Source of the DNA: Vibrio splendidus
Lineage (GTDB): Bacteria > Pseudomonadota > Gammaproteobacteria > Enterobacterales > Vibrionaceae
Assembly (NCBI RefSeq): GCF_024347615.1
Contig: NZ_AP025508.1
Coordinates: 2,728,001-2,792,000, forward strand
DNA length: 64,000 bases
Direction: 5' to 3'
Part shown: piece by piece, positions 18,322 through 28,319 of the stretch
Layout of the letters: the number at the start of each line of letters is the position of its first letter
How positions within the stretch are numbered: position 1 is the stretch's first letter
The notes under the pieces: generated by a model
Databases searched by the model: none
What the model saw: the letters and a program-made list of their open reading frames with translations, nothing else
What the model was told of the DNA's origin: nothing
Made by a program: the position numbers and the translations under genes

Positions 18322-19964
18322 ACAGCGCTGAACTTAAAAGCTTAAAAAAAAGCTATGAAGGTAAACGAACTTTTCAATCAAAAGAAACGGGTTACGAGTT
18401 TGATCTCTTTTCTGATGAATGGTTGCTTGGCTACAAGAAGCTGCTTAACCTTGGCTGGATGAATGCGTTAGATAGCGAAGCCTTTCTCGACCTACGACTG
18501 GCTATCGCGCACGCTGCCAAACATTATGCTTATTCAAGCATAAATGGGTATGTCAGCACCTTAAAAACCATTTGCGATTACTTAGAGCCAACGACTTTTG
18601 AGGCGTGGTGGTTAACACTCACGGACTATAAAAAGAAAGTAAAAAATACCCTATACGCATTTAACAAACGAAGTCATGAGTACAGCAGCAATCTTCTTAC
18701 TCCGCTCTATGACCTCGTTAAGAATGAGAATTTAGGCAGACAAGATGGCTCAAAAAATATCCTTGATGAAACAACGGGGGCTTACAGTGAAATCGAACGT
18801 GATAACCTTCTTGAATCACTAAGAATTGAAACCCTCCATGCACTCAGCAGTGAGATTGCAACAGCAAAGCCTTTCACTCGCCTAAGAAACGTTCTGGCTT
18901 GTCAGTTGATGGTGGCCATTGTCAGAAGACCTACGCAACTGGTTAAAATTAAATGGTGTGACCTTTTGCGTGTGGGTCAAACATTTAAGTCGCACAAAGA
19001 AAGCAACCGTGATTGGCAGCCTTTAACACAGCATCATTTTTCTGATGTAGAGCAATTGCACCTACGAACCTTCAAAGGTAAAAATGGAGCGTTTAGAGTC
19101 GATGCCGAGTCACGTTCTCATCGCCTGGAGCCAAATCTGTCTGAATTGTTGCTTCAGTATTACCAAATGTACGAAACCTTCCTCTGCGCTTCATTGAGCA
19201 AGAGCGGCGTTGTCCTCTCTGAGAGTGAAACAAAAGAGCTGATGCAACGACTTCCCTTGTTTCCAGACCAAAGCTTATTCTCGGTAGGATTTGATACCAA
19301 GGAGAGTCTCTTTCAATCCGTGAGCGATACATCAGAGGCTTTCCACCTATCTTCGGTTGCTCTTGCCCATAATATAGCTTACCTCTTCAATAAAAAATTA
19401 AGTATTAAAAGTGACCGAATAGCGCATAAGCCCCTTGCATTTAAAAACAATCGCTGGCGTCATACCCAGTTAACCCTCGCCGCTTGGATGGGGTTAAGCC
19501 CTGCGCAAGTTGCTGCCATTACAGGTGTCACGGTAGAGGCAATACAAGATTACCTTGATTTAAAAGCGCCTGAACGAGTCAAAATTGACGAAGCCTTTGC
19601 GGGTAACAGTGTCATCCAACGTTTTGATAGCGTATCTTCGAAAGAATTACAGCAACACGCTGACTTTAAAGTGAAAAGCCCATTTAATGAAGAGATGGGG
19701 CACAAGCTTAACCCAGCCAACTGCTCAAGCTGTCAATCAAAGGGAGCCGCCCCAATGGGGTGCTATCCCTGTGATAACTTTCGACCTTTGGAAACCACAA
19801 ACCATCAGCAATATTTAGATAAGGCAGAGCGTAAACTGGCGATTAATAGTCAATCAGGCCACCCCGCTACGGTTAAACGACTGCAAACCATTATTCTCTA
19901 TATCAAAGTGACAATTATGCTGTGCGAAGAACGAAAAACCATGAAGGTGGGAGAGTGCAAATGA
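18318..19964 (+). CDS. Tyrosine recombinase-fold protein 2
   Basis: 548 residues. The C-terminal half has recombinase-like motifs: AIVRRPTQLVKIKW (Arg about 204), NNRWRHTQLTLAAWMG (about 379, an R-H version of the H-x-x-R box) and a final EAIQDYLDLK (Tyr about 411). The spacing and boxes are more divergent than in recombinase 1, so it may be an accessory recombinase-fold subunit. A cysteine cluster near the end (CSSCQSKGAAPMGCYPC, about 473-489) suggests a zinc-binding element. Overlaps both neighbours by 4 bases. Confidence 0.82.
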   Translation: MNSAELKSLKKSYEGKRTFQSKETGYEFDLFSDEWLLGYKKLLNLGWMNALDSEAFLDLRLAIAHAAKHYAYSSINGYVSTLKTICDYLEPTTFEAWWLTLTDYKKKVKNTLYAFNKRSHEYSSNLLTPLYDLVKNENLGRQDGSKNILDETTGAYSEIERDNLLESLRIETLHALSSEIATAKPFTRLRNVLACQLMVAIVRRPTQLVKIKWCDLLRVGQTFKSHKESNRDWQPLTQHHFSDVEQLHLRTFKGKNGAFRVDAESRSHRLEPNLSELLLQYYQMYETFLCASLSKSGVVLSESETKELMQRLPLFPDQSLFSVGFDTKESLFQSVSDTSEAFHLSSVALAHNIAYLFNKKLSIKSDRIAHKPLAFKNNRWRHTQLTLAAWMGLSPAQVAAITGVTVEAIQDYLDLKAPERVKIDEAFAGNSVIQRFDSVSSKELQQHADFKVKSPFNEEMGHKLNPANCSSCQSKGAAPMGCYPCDNFRPLETTNHQQYLDKAERKLAINSQSGHPATVKRLQTIILYIKVTIMLCEERKTMKVGECK

Positions 19965-22279
19965 GTCAGATTAACCGCTATATTGATAATCAACACACTT
20001 ACATCGCCAAAAAGAAAGCGCAGCCTCTGATTGGATTTACCAACGCTCAAGGTGAGCCTGCATCATGGGAGGATATTGCTGTCACGTTTACCGACAGTGA
20101 CGACAGAACCCAGAATATTTTGTTTTGTAATCTAAATAGAAAGATGCCAAAAGTGGGAACACACTTCACGGATGAGGATCGATTAGCACCTGAAATGTAT
20201 GACTTATTATTTACCTATGCACTTGATATATTGAAAGAAAACACATCTACAGTCAATAAAACAGCAAAAATCACAGCCGCAAGAGTCTTCCTTTGCCACC
20301 TAAATGAGAATATCGCGACCGCCACCCTTGAAAGGATTCAATCTGCCATCAACCTGATGACATACAGCACTAACTTAACAGCTTTTATCAACTGGCTTCG
20401 TCAACATAAAATGCTCGCGAAAAGCTGTCAGCCCGACATCAATACTAACGCTGAAACACTTCGCTCTAAAAGTGGCGATGATGCATTGCAAGCGGAACAA
20501 AACAAGCTTCCGTCGGAAAACGCATTACTGGCGCTCGGGGCTATCTTCTATGATGTTATTCCAGCCTATCAGGATGGTGACAAGGAAGGTGCTGAGGCTT
20601 GGCAACCCCTTTTATTACCAATGCAAAAGCAGCGAGACAGCTTTAGTTGCACCATGGCAGCACTTGGCATGGCTTCACCCAATCGAATTGGCGCAGAGCA
20701 AGTGCTTTTAACAGTGCAACGCATAAAGCCTCATACACAAGTTGTCGATGGCAAGAAAAAAACGGTGCATTACCTCAACTGGCGAGGCTCGAAGGGGTAC
20801 AAGGATAATGCCAACCACATTAATGCAGAAATGGTCGATAGCTTAGACAGAGCGTTGCACTACACTATTCTCGCTACAGAGCCTGCAAGAGCGCTGGCTC
20901 GGTTCTATCGAAAGCCGAACCGCCCTCTGAAAGAAGTGCTCGGTGAATTCAAGCCCAGTGATGAGAATATTGCCCTGCTTAAGCCTTCCATGAGCAAGTC
21001 AACCAACCTATTACACCTTGGTTTGCTGCTGGGCTTTTTTGACGGTAGTGACAAATGTGCTCGCGTCACGGCTGATACGAAGGGGGCAATAGATAGAACA
21101 TATAAACCGCATCATCCAAAGTTCATCAAGCCCATTGCACAGCTCGAAGCCTTCGACACACTGGTGTTTAAAAGTAATTGCCCTTACTCTCAAGCCCTTA
21201 CAGGATGTAATTTTACAATGCAGCGTCAATACGATAAGTACACAGCAGGCAAGCAAGAACTCACCGTGGCAGAATTTCAGAATCACACCATCGAGATGAA
21301 TCAATCTCACCTAAAAGGTTACAATAAAAACCAAACTAGGTATGTCAATTTTGAGAACTCACTATTTGCCTACACACAAAAGCAGCTTGGCGGCAAAGCG
21401 GCACACCCTTTCTTTTTAGTGCCTATCAGTTCGCTAAGTGGCCTCTTTTCTAGTGACCTAATAAAAGTCAACAAAAATCGGCTTACGCTCTTTGAGCGAC
21501 ACGGCTTCTCATCCAACTTTTTGCTCAAGCCGCACCAACTGCGTCATTGGCAAAATGATCTTCTGGCTAAAAAAGGACTGCCTCACCACCTTATTTCTAT
21601 GTTGTCAGGCCGAAAAAGCGCCGAGCAAACACTGACCTATATCCATACCACTGACGCTCAGAACGCTTCTGTCATTGGGGACATCTCTTACTCTAATGAA
21701 CCAGAAAGCGAGATCGAAAATAAGCTAAAGCTTCGTATTGCGACCATGGATCAATTTAATAAGGCAATCGACAATGAAACACCGACTTTTGTCCATGAAA
21801 CAGGCTTTTGCGATCAAAACCTTGCCCTCTCACCCTGTACTTATATGTCGGAGTTTGAGACGCAATGTGCGTTATGCTCATCTTCTTGTCATGTAACCCA
21901 TGATAGGGAGGCAATAGACTTACTCCAAAAGGATTTGAAAGTGCAAACGCACAACTTGGAGAGGATTCAAGCGTCTATCAACTTTGAAACAAGTGAAGGG
22001 CAGCACAAGTGGTACAAAACCTATTATCGCAATACTTGCATGCTAAAAAAACTCATTGAAGTGCTGTCCGATGAGGCAATAGAAGAAGGTCGTATGGTGC
22101 GCTTGCTAGCTCGCTCAAACAGCATAAGAATCACTAACTTAGAGACCCAAACGGTGGAAGAGCAAAAGTTAGCGTTGCCTGATGCCGAGCAAGCCCTGCA
22201 AGCTGCTATTGAGGCAAAAAACGACAAAAACCAAGATGAAGCAACGGATAATTTCTTAGGCTTTCTGGACTCACTCTAG
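19961..22279 (+). CDS. Tyrosine recombinase 3, large
   Basis: The ATG at 19961 overlaps the previous stop (ATGA), with SD GGTGGGAG. The 772 residues carry recombinase boxes SPNRIGAEQVLL (Arg about 240), KPHQLRHWQND (about 524) and QTLTYIHTTD (Tyr about 559). A long C-terminal extension follows with Cys residues (CDQNLALSPC, CALCSSSC) that could bind zinc. It is longer than a canonical integrase (350-450). It probably acts with the two upstream proteins in excision or integration of the island. Confidence 0.85.
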   Translation: MSQINRYIDNQHTYIAKKKAQPLIGFTNAQGEPASWEDIAVTFTDSDDRTQNILFCNLNRKMPKVGTHFTDEDRLAPEMYDLLFTYALDILKENTSTVNKTAKITAARVFLCHLNENIATATLERIQSAINLMTYSTNLTAFINWLRQHKMLAKSCQPDINTNAETLRSKSGDDALQAEQNKLPSENALLALGAIFYDVIPAYQDGDKEGAEAWQPLLLPMQKQRDSFSCTMAALGMASPNRIGAEQVLLTVQRIKPHTQVVDGKKKTVHYLNWRGSKGYKDNANHINAEMVDSLDRALHYTILATEPARALARFYRKPNRPLKEVLGEFKPSDENIALLKPSMSKSTNLLHLGLLLGFFDGSDKCARVTADTKGAIDRTYKPHHPKFIKPIAQLEAFDTLVFKSNCPYSQALTGCNFTMQRQYDKYTAGKQELTVAEFQNHTIEMNQSHLKGYNKNQTRYVNFENSLFAYTQKQLGGKAAHPFFLVPISSLSGLFSSDLIKVNKNRLTLFERHGFSSNFLLKPHQLRHWQNDLLAKKGLPHHLISMLSGRKSAEQTLTYIHTTDAQNASVIGDISYSNEPESEIENKLKLRIATMDQFNKAIDNETPTFVHETGFCDQNLALSPCTYMSEFETQCALCSSSCHVTHDREAIDLLQKDLKVQTHNLERIQASINFETSEGQHKWYKTYYRNTCMLKKLIEVLSDEAIEEGRMVRLLARSNSIRITNLETQTVEEQKLALPDAEQALQAAIEAKNDKNQDEATDNFLGFLDSL

Positions 22280-22289
22280 GGTAAACAAT

Positions 22290-22712
22290 ATGGCACTTAA
22301 ATCACTAGAAACCGACCAACAAATTTCCATACAGGCCCTTATTCGAAGCTGGGAAGGCAAGTTAACATGGGATTTATTAGTCACAAAAGTAGAATCCAGC
22401 TTAGGTATTGCAACCACGAGGCAAACGCTCGACAAGTACGCCAATATCAAGCACGAGTACAAACAGAAAAAGCAAGCCTTAAGGGGCAAGCCTGTTTCGC
22501 CTGAAAACAAGGAATTGCTTACTTACTTGCAAAAAGACGTGGATTTAGCAGAAAAGGTGATACAGCTGGAAGCGCAACTTACGGTCGCACAGTCAGAGAT
22601 TGGTAAGCTTCAGGCTTTCATTCAAAAGTTATCCAGCATAGGCAAAACTAACCCAAGTGTCATGGATGTGTTTCAAAAGACCTTACAAGACGTTGAGCGC
22701 AGCAATAAGTAG
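22290..22712 (+). CDS. Small coiled-coil protein of the recombinase operon
   Basis: 140 residues. An N-terminal helical part resembles an HTH (TWDLLVTKVESSLGIATTRQTLDKY), followed by a coiled coil (about 70-110, VDLAEKVIQLEAQLTVAQSE). It starts 10 bases after recombinase 3. Its position and coiled coil resemble TnpC of Tn554, which sets transposition efficiency and orientation, or the fourth core gene of recombinase-trio islands; the function is inferred only from position. Confidence 0.7.
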   Translation: MALKSLETDQQISIQALIRSWEGKLTWDLLVTKVESSLGIATTRQTLDKYANIKHEYKQKKQALRGKPVSPENKELLTYLQKDVDLAEKVIQLEAQLTVAQSEIGKLQAFIQKLSSIGKTNPSVMDVFQKTLQDVERSNK

Positions 22713-22754
22713 AAATAGAGCTAAACCTCGAATTACGATATAGCGAGAGATAAC

Positions 22755-23192
22755 ATGGCAAGTGGTCAGCAGAAAGCACAGCAAAACTTGGAAGCATTTG
22801 AAGTGTGGAAAGCCACACAGACGGACGATGACTTTAAGCAAATCATGTTCCGAGGTCAGCTTAATCGAAACGAGGTGGCAAAGGGCATCGGCTGTGGAAA
22901 ATCGGCGTTAAACCAAAACCCTGCCCTCAAAGAAGCGCTCAAAGCCTTAGAAGATAAACTGCGCGGCAAAGGTGTCCTGCCACCGTTGAGCGACGCTGCC
23001 AACAAAAATGAGGGCAAACCTCAAGCCTACGACAACACAGCAAATCGAAAGCTGCTCGATTCAAAACGGGTGTCGTCATTAGAAGCTGAGAACATTGAAT
23101 TGAAAGCCAAGGTCAAGGAGCTTGAAAAGCGACTTGAGCGCTTTGGTGAGCTATCTGAAACTTTATCCGAAATGGGGTTGATGCCACGATGA
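22755..23192 (+). CDS. Small HTH/coiled-coil protein of the recombinase operon
   Basis: 145 residues. The N-terminal part has a likely HTH (NRNEVAKGIGCGKSALNQNPALKEAL), the middle is disordered, and the C-terminus is a coiled coil (SSLEAENIELKAKVKELEKRLERF). Its stop overlaps the helicase start (ATGA). It may be a DNA-binding accessory or excision factor for the recombinases. I do not recognise a named family. Confidence 0.65.
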   Translation: MASGQQKAQQNLEAFEVWKATQTDDDFKQIMFRGQLNRNEVAKGIGCGKSALNQNPALKEALKALEDKLRGKGVLPPLSDAANKNEGKPQAYDNTANRKLLDSKRVSSLEAENIELKAKVKELEKRLERFGELSETLSEMGLMPR

Positions 23193-25354
23193 ATAGCGCT
23201 TTGCATGAAGACCAAATGCGTGTCACCAGTATCCCTTATCGCTCGAACAAGATGGTGATATTCAGCGGTGTACCGCTGGCGAAAGACTCTTACAAAACTA
23301 ATAGTGGGAAGTATTACGTCACTATCAAAGCCGACCCCGATAGTATCCCTGTGCTTCCAACGCTGGGTCAGCACTGGTCAGTCAAAGGCGCTCGCCAGAT
23401 AAAAAATATGGAGATGGGTGATTATGTCATGCAGCAGCACACGTATGAATCACCCAAGCATGTTGAATGCATGCTGCCCGAAACTGGCGAACAACTCATT
23501 CGTTTTATCGCAAGAGAAACTGACTTTAAAGGTATTGGTGAAAGCAAAGCTAGGGCGCTCTGGCAGCTCTTAGGTAAAGACTTCCATGCCACACTGCAAA
23601 ATGACATCCCAGACTCTAGAAAGCGTCTAACATCGATTCTGAGTGACGATTCAGTGGAAGCGCTCTTTAAGGGGTACGCCAAATATAAAAATCTGGCACA
23701 TTGCAACTGGATGAGTGAGCAAAACATCCCCGCCAGTGTGCAGCAACGGCTGCTCAAGCATCACGGTGAAGCCTCTATAGAGGTAATTAAGGATAATCCT
23801 TATGCTTTGATGGGCTTTGGTCTTTCGTTCAGTGCCATTGAAGATATTATCAAGGCAACGGATTTTAAGAGCGATGTTGCGAAGGATGACCCAAGAAGGC
23901 TCAGCGCGGCTCTGGAAATGGCGATTCGCAAGGAGATTGAAAAAGGTCACACCTATACCACTCATGCCAATGTGCGCCCTTACCTCAACAAACTATTGAA
24001 AGACAAAACACTGGTCACTCAGTCGTTCCAATCCGGCCATGATAAAGCTCAGTATATTTTAAATCCCGACACAGGAGCCTACCACCCAACGGCGCAACTT
24101 CTGATGGAAAGTGTCGTTGCCAAACGGCTTAATGCACTGACTAAGCGAAATGACTTATTTGATGAAAACGCCAATGCTGCCTATTGCTCTGCGGCTGCGG
24201 AACTGCCCTATGACTTAACCTCCAAGCAAATCGAGGCCGCAATAACATGCCTGGACAACTCTGTAAGCTGCATTACTGGCGGTGCTGGGACTGGCAAGAC
24301 AACGGTACTTAGAACGGCTCTCAGGGCTTACCGTCAACTCGGCTTTGAGATACACGCGGTTGCGCTCAGTGGTCGCGCTGCAATGAGGCTACATGAGTCA
24401 ATCGGCTTTATCACTTCAACTATTGCTAAGTTACTTCGTAAGGAACCGATTGAGCCAAGTGTTGAGCAGCCGAATCATCTACTGGTGATTGATGAAGCGA
24501 GCATGATTGACTTGCCGACGATGTATCGCCTTGTGAATCACATTCATCCCTCTGTACGATTGATATTCACTGGCGACCCGGACCAACTACCACCGATCGG
24601 CTGTGGTAAGGTACTGGCAGATATCGTTAAAGCAAAAACGGTGGCTAATACGATGCTGGATATCGTCAAGAGACAGGAAGGTTCAACGGGTATCCCTGAA
24701 TACTCAATGCTCATCAATCAAGGTGTGATACCTGATCAATTAAGCACGGGGACAATACACTTTCACGAAACCAGCACAACAGACATTGCCAAAGTCTGTT
24801 GTGAGCTTTACCAAGAGTCCCCTGAAAGCAGTCGTGTCATGGCTCCAACCAAGGCGCTCGTATCAGAAATTAATAAACTCACCCAACAAGCGGTCAATCC
24901 AAACAGCGATAGCCTTGAATTCGAAATCAATGGCGACAAGTTCTTTCTACCACTTAGCTTGAATGATGCGGTTTTATTCACGCAGAATCATTACGAGAAA
25001 GGCATTCAGAACGGCTCTCTTGGCACTCTAACCAGCGTCAAGCCTTCTGGTGACAGTTACGGTGAAGTAACACTGGATACGGGTGAAAAGGTCGAGGTAA
25101 CACAAACCGTTCTAGACTGCATGGAGTTGGGTTATGCAATCACCTTGCACAAAGCTCAAGGATCACAGTTCCCGCGCATCATTATCGCCCTGCAAAAAGG
25201 AAGAATAGTTGATAGAGCTTGGCTCTATACTGCAATTACGAGGGCTGAAAGTGAAATTCATATTGTCGGTAGTAGCAAGGAAATGAAGCAGATTACCGAA
25301 GCACTTAGCCACTCTCATAAGAGGAACAGTTACCTGGAAAAGCTGTTGCAGTAG
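23189..25354 (+). CDS. RecD2-like SF1 helicase of the recombinase operon
   Basis: 721 residues. The N-terminal ~330 contain tandem helix-hairpin-helix-like segments, as in RecD2 (FKGIGESKARALWQLLG, DNPYALMGFGLSF). The helicase core has Walker A GGAGTGKTT (about 364), Walker B LLVIDEASMID, FTGDPDQLPPIG (motif III), and the C-terminal UvrD_C_2 motif GYAITLHKAQGSQFP. RecD2-type enzymes are 5'-3' DNA helicases. As the last gene of the recombinase operon it may unwind or process the excised circle or help replicate it; this is inference. Its 3' end carries the sequence duplicated by the downstream IS. Confidence 0.85.
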   Translation: MNSALHEDQMRVTSIPYRSNKMVIFSGVPLAKDSYKTNSGKYYVTIKADPDSIPVLPTLGQHWSVKGARQIKNMEMGDYVMQQHTYESPKHVECMLPETGEQLIRFIARETDFKGIGESKARALWQLLGKDFHATLQNDIPDSRKRLTSILSDDSVEALFKGYAKYKNLAHCNWMSEQNIPASVQQRLLKHHGEASIEVIKDNPYALMGFGLSFSAIEDIIKATDFKSDVAKDDPRRLSAALEMAIRKEIEKGHTYTTHANVRPYLNKLLKDKTLVTQSFQSGHDKAQYILNPDTGAYHPTAQLLMESVVAKRLNALTKRNDLFDENANAAYCSAAAELPYDLTSKQIEAAITCLDNSVSCITGGAGTGKTTVLRTALRAYRQLGFEIHAVALSGRAAMRLHESIGFITSTIAKLLRKEPIEPSVEQPNHLLVIDEASMIDLPTMYRLVNHIHPSVRLIFTGDPDQLPPIGCGKVLADIVKAKTVANTMLDIVKRQEGSTGIPEYSMLINQGVIPDQLSTGTIHFHETSTTDIAKVCCELYQESPESSRVMAPTKALVSEINKLTQQAVNPNSDSLEFEINGDKFFLPLSLNDAVLFTQNHYEKGIQNGSLGTLTSVKPSGDSYGEVTLDTGEKVEVTQTVLDCMELGYAITLHKAQGSQFPRIIIALQKGRIVDRAWLYTAITRAESEIHIVGSSKEMKQITEALSHSHKRNSYLEKLLQ

Positions 25355-25358
25355 TATT

Positions 25359-25376
25359 TTGTTGCAGTAGGTATTT
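25359..25376. repeat. Left target-site duplication of the IS
   Basis: TTGTTGCAGTAGGTATTT, identical to 27119-27136. A similar copy (TGTTGCAGTAGTATTT, 25344-25359) lies directly upstream, overlapping the end of the helicase gene, so the target was already a tandem near-repeat. Confidence 0.85.
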
Positions 25377-27118
25377 GTGATTACCGAGGGAGGTTGACGG
25401 TCTAAATACCGAAGGATTCTGTCGCTGCTCTATTCATAGTAGTCCACTATTGCAGATTAGTTTCTATTCGATAATTGATTCCTCGGCACGTGCCTCCCGT
25501 AACTCTCTTGTATTCAGCTTTTCTTCAAGCCAGATGTTCCTTACTGTTGAGTGACTAATCGAGATGTTAAAACGCTTTCTCATCTCACCACTTATCCTAA
25601 TAGAGGTTAGGTGAGGCGATTTGAGTGTTAATGAGATGACGATATTTCGAGTCTTTTCATCGATGCGATTATTGTTGTGTGATTGACCATACAGACGTTT
25701 CAAAGCAAGTGGGCCATGGGCTTCAAGCAATTGACGGTTGTTGTGAATGCTTTTGACAGAACAACCGCTTTGTCGGGCCGCTTCTCTAACATTCCCTAAC
25801 TCATTGGCAAGCTCTATAGCCTCGATCTTTTTCTGAACCTCTTCTCCGTATTCTTTCCTAGAGCTAGGCTCAGTAAGCTCTTTAATCGATAACTCTCGGT
25901 CAGCAAAGTAAGCCGTAAAACCACCATCAAGTTGCTTACGTAATTCGACTTGTTGACTCACGATAGAGTGCCGTAATGGGGAGGTGATTTGATACATTGC
26001 GTTGGCGTAACTGAAGGTATGATCTCGACGGATTTTTCGATATTCTTTTTGAATACATATCGCGTCAATGTTGAGGTACTTCGGAACGGGTGTATGCTCA
26101 GAGCGCATTAATTTGGCGTTGACTGTGAGGGTCGTTGCCCAATACTCAGGGATGAAGGTATTTTGTAGGTAGTTATTTGCACTGATCATATCAGTAACCC
26201 CAGCCAGCCTTAACTCAGGGACTAGACGATCTTGGAACGTATCAAAGGCACGTTCGATGCGACCCTTGCCTTGAGGCGAATTGGCAAAAATAATTTCTAT
26301 ACCCAGCTCTTCACAGGCTCGTTGCATCTGGGAGAAGTGGCAACGTTTTGGTCCACCGAAGATGCCAGCTCTATCGACATACAGAGTCTTAAAAAGACCT
26401 TTTTTCTTGATATAAGTTTTCATTACTTTGAGGCATCCTTCGGTGGTTTCTGAAGGAAAAAACTCCGCATGAACCTCACTGGTTGCATCATCAATCATGG
26501 CGATAAGACAGGATTTTTTATCACCGAACCAAAGGTGCGGACTGCCGTCCATTTGCAGCATTAAGCCTTCGGCTTCCATACGCTCACGTCGTCTTCTTAC
26601 CTTAGAACGTCGATGTTTGGCTCGTTTTACATGATGGATTTCATGTGCCCAGGTACGAAGCGTCTCCCGTTTTACTTTGATACCTTCAAATACCTCTAAC
26701 ATATCGGCGAGATGAAGCATGTTAAAGTCGTAATACTTGGTCTTTATAAGAGCTTGAACTTGTTGCTTTAAGGTAATGGGGATTTTATTAGCGGGTGCCC
26801 TTCCTGTGTTGCCATGAACCACAAATCGGATACCATCAGAGCGATATCGCCTGAGATAACGTTCGATGGTTCTGCGAGACTTCTTGAGGAGCTTAGAGGC
26901 ATTAGTAATTGAGATTTTACCGAGAGCAACTTTTGCGATGATATCCACGGTAAGCTGAGATTGAGTATCCATAACGATCATCCTATACACCCCTGACTAA
27001 TTCGTAGCACTAGTCAAAGGATTACGTAAAAATAGAGACCGTCAATTTCCCTCGGTAATTAAGCGAATGACAAAGTCGCTTGGTAGTTACGATACGACAG
27101 AATCGCTTGGTGATCACA
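25377..27118 (-). mobile_element. ISNCY-like insertion sequence (about 1.74 kb)
   Basis: One transposase gene lies between ends that start TGTGATTACC (left) and, read inward from the right, TGTGATCACC. A second inverted pair, ATTACCGAGGGA then TTGACGGTCT, lies at 25379-25403 and 27033-27060. The right end has extra repeats of TCGCTTGGT between these two motifs, which look like transposase-binding sites. It is flanked by perfect 18-bp direct repeats, unusually long but known for some ISNCY groups. Its insertion separates the recombinase operon from the cargo. Confidence 0.82.
25464..26972 (-). CDS. DDE integrase-type transposase (ISNCY-like)
   Basis: The ATG at 26972 (MDTQSQLTVD) has an upstream AGGA; other in-frame ATGs lie 9 bases further up. 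The 502 residues begin with an HTH region (ISITNASKLLKKSRRTIERYLRRY). An rve-type catalytic core follows, with Asp in MQMDGSPH, Asp in LYVDRAG and Glu in GRIERAFD, then a second C-terminal HTH-like region. It is full length with all three acidic residues, so probably active. Confidence 0.88.
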   Translation of the reverse strand: MDTQSQLTVDIIAKVALGKISITNASKLLKKSRRTIERYLRRYRSDGIRFVVHGNTGRAPANKIPITLKQQVQALIKTKYYDFNMLHLADMLEVFEGIKVKRETLRTWAHEIHHVKRAKHRRSKVRRRRERMEAEGLMLQMDGSPHLWFGDKKSCLIAMIDDATSEVHAEFFPSETTEGCLKVMKTYIKKKGLFKTLYVDRAGIFGGPKRCHFSQMQRACEELGIEIIFANSPQGKGRIERAFDTFQDRLVPELRLAGVTDMISANNYLQNTFIPEYWATTLTVNAKLMRSEHTPVPKYLNIDAICIQKEYRKIRRDHTFSYANAMYQITSPLRHSIVSQQVELRKQLDGGFTAYFADRELSIKELTEPSSRKEYGEEVQKKIEAIELANELGNVREAARQSGCSVKSIHNNRQLLEAHGPLALKRLYGQSHNNNRIDEKTRNIVISLTLKSPHLTSIRISGEMRKRFNISISHSTVRNIWLEEKLNTRELREARAEESIIE

Positions 27119-27136
27119 TTGTTGCAGTAGGTATTT
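27119..27136. repeat. Right target-site duplication of the IS
   Basis: Exact 18-bp copy of 25359-25376, immediately outside the right IS end. Confidence 0.85.
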
Positions 27137-27365
27137 AAAACTCGTTTATGCCCCTTTATGCGTTAGTGCTTTTACTCATTCATATCTAGTTAACGTAAAT
27201 TTACACTACAAAAAGTTATGCGAATTTCGCTCACTTAGAAATTATGCCCATCTTAGCCGACTAATTCCTTTGAATTGGTGATAAGGTATTGATTTGTGAA
27301 CAAGTGAGTGAAAGACGGCTATTGACCGTCATAATTAGCATTATGAGGCAATTGGAGTATCGAGT

Positions 27366-28319
27366 ATGTATAAGAATATCCCGAGTCTACCAATAGCAGA
27401 GGGGAACGCACTAGGCATTGTTTTAGATGGTTGTATTCAGCAGTACGACAAAGTTTTTGACACTGCGCCATTCAAATCATTTGCTGTGTATTCGGATTAC
27501 TCAGGAAAGACTAATGGTAAATATCATATTTATAGTTTTCTCTTCACTCCCTTGGACTTTGTAGGGAACTACTATGCAGCAGTAGAAAAGTCACGCATGG
27601 TACGAGGTTTAAACCGTGGTGAGTTATCGTTCAAAAAAATGGGTCATAACCCTAAAATGCTTGCAGTAGCTCAGGACGCCTTGCGTCACTCTAATAATTT
27701 GTTGCCAGGTTTGCTTGTGAATGTAGTAGTAGATAAAAAGATAAACACGCTATTTTCAGAAGACCAAAGGGGAAGCAAAAACTACTTGAAGCAATCGCTA
27801 GAGGATGGTGGTTTTCTTCATTTACCTAAACAGAGTATTGAAACAGCGCTGCGTATTGCCCACATATTTTCTTTTTTGACGGCATCGGTGTTACCAAGCG
27901 ATAAGCCGATTTTTTGGATGTCAGACAATGAGGATGATTTCTATCCCTCAGGAAATGAAAAAATCCGAAAGGACTTTCTAAAGTTGTTAGATAGGGTGTT
28001 ACCACTCTATATGTCTAGTGGATACGATTTTATTAATTTCTGTACTCAAGGTGCTGTAGATGTTAAATGGCATCGTGAATTGGTTAGTCTAGTTGACCTT
28101 AGTGCTGCGGGACTGAATGATATAATGACTAGCAATGTACTAAAACAACCAATAACAGCTAAGTCAGAGGTAATCGGCAAGTGGCTTTCATTAGAGCAAG
28201 GACTTAGTTTACAAAAAATGAACCTTTATATATCTATGTCTGACAGTGGTATCCATAGTGGCAAGGTTGATATTGGGTTTAATGGTGATAAATCAGATAT
28301 GGTGAAACTTGCATTATAA
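27366..28319 (+). CDS. DUF3800-like protein, former integron cassette gene
   Basis: 317 residues with SD TTGGAG. The N-terminal segment FAVYSDYSGKTNGKYHIYSFLF resembles the D-x-SG start of DUF3800 (RNase H-like fold), and GELSFKKM could be its second motif; FWMSDNEDD gives a further acidic cluster. The similarity is weak and I offer the family only as a suggestion. The stop codon is followed at once by sequence that reads like a Vibrio attC repeat, so the gene probably came from a chromosomal integron. Proteins of this family are frequent in defence islands. Function unknown. Confidence 0.6.
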   Translation: MYKNIPSLPIAEGNALGIVLDGCIQQYDKVFDTAPFKSFAVYSDYSGKTNGKYHIYSFLFTPLDFVGNYYAAVEKSRMVRGLNRGELSFKKMGHNPKMLAVAQDALRHSNNLLPGLLVNVVVDKKINTLFSEDQRGSKNYLKQSLEDGGFLHLPKQSIETALRIAHIFSFLTASVLPSDKPIFWMSDNEDDFYPSGNEKIRKDFLKLLDRVLPLYMSSGYDFINFCTQGAVDVKWHRELVSLVDLSAAGLNDIMTSNVLKQPITAKSEVIGKWLSLEQGLSLQKMNLYISMSDSGIHSGKVDIGFNGDKSDMVKLAL

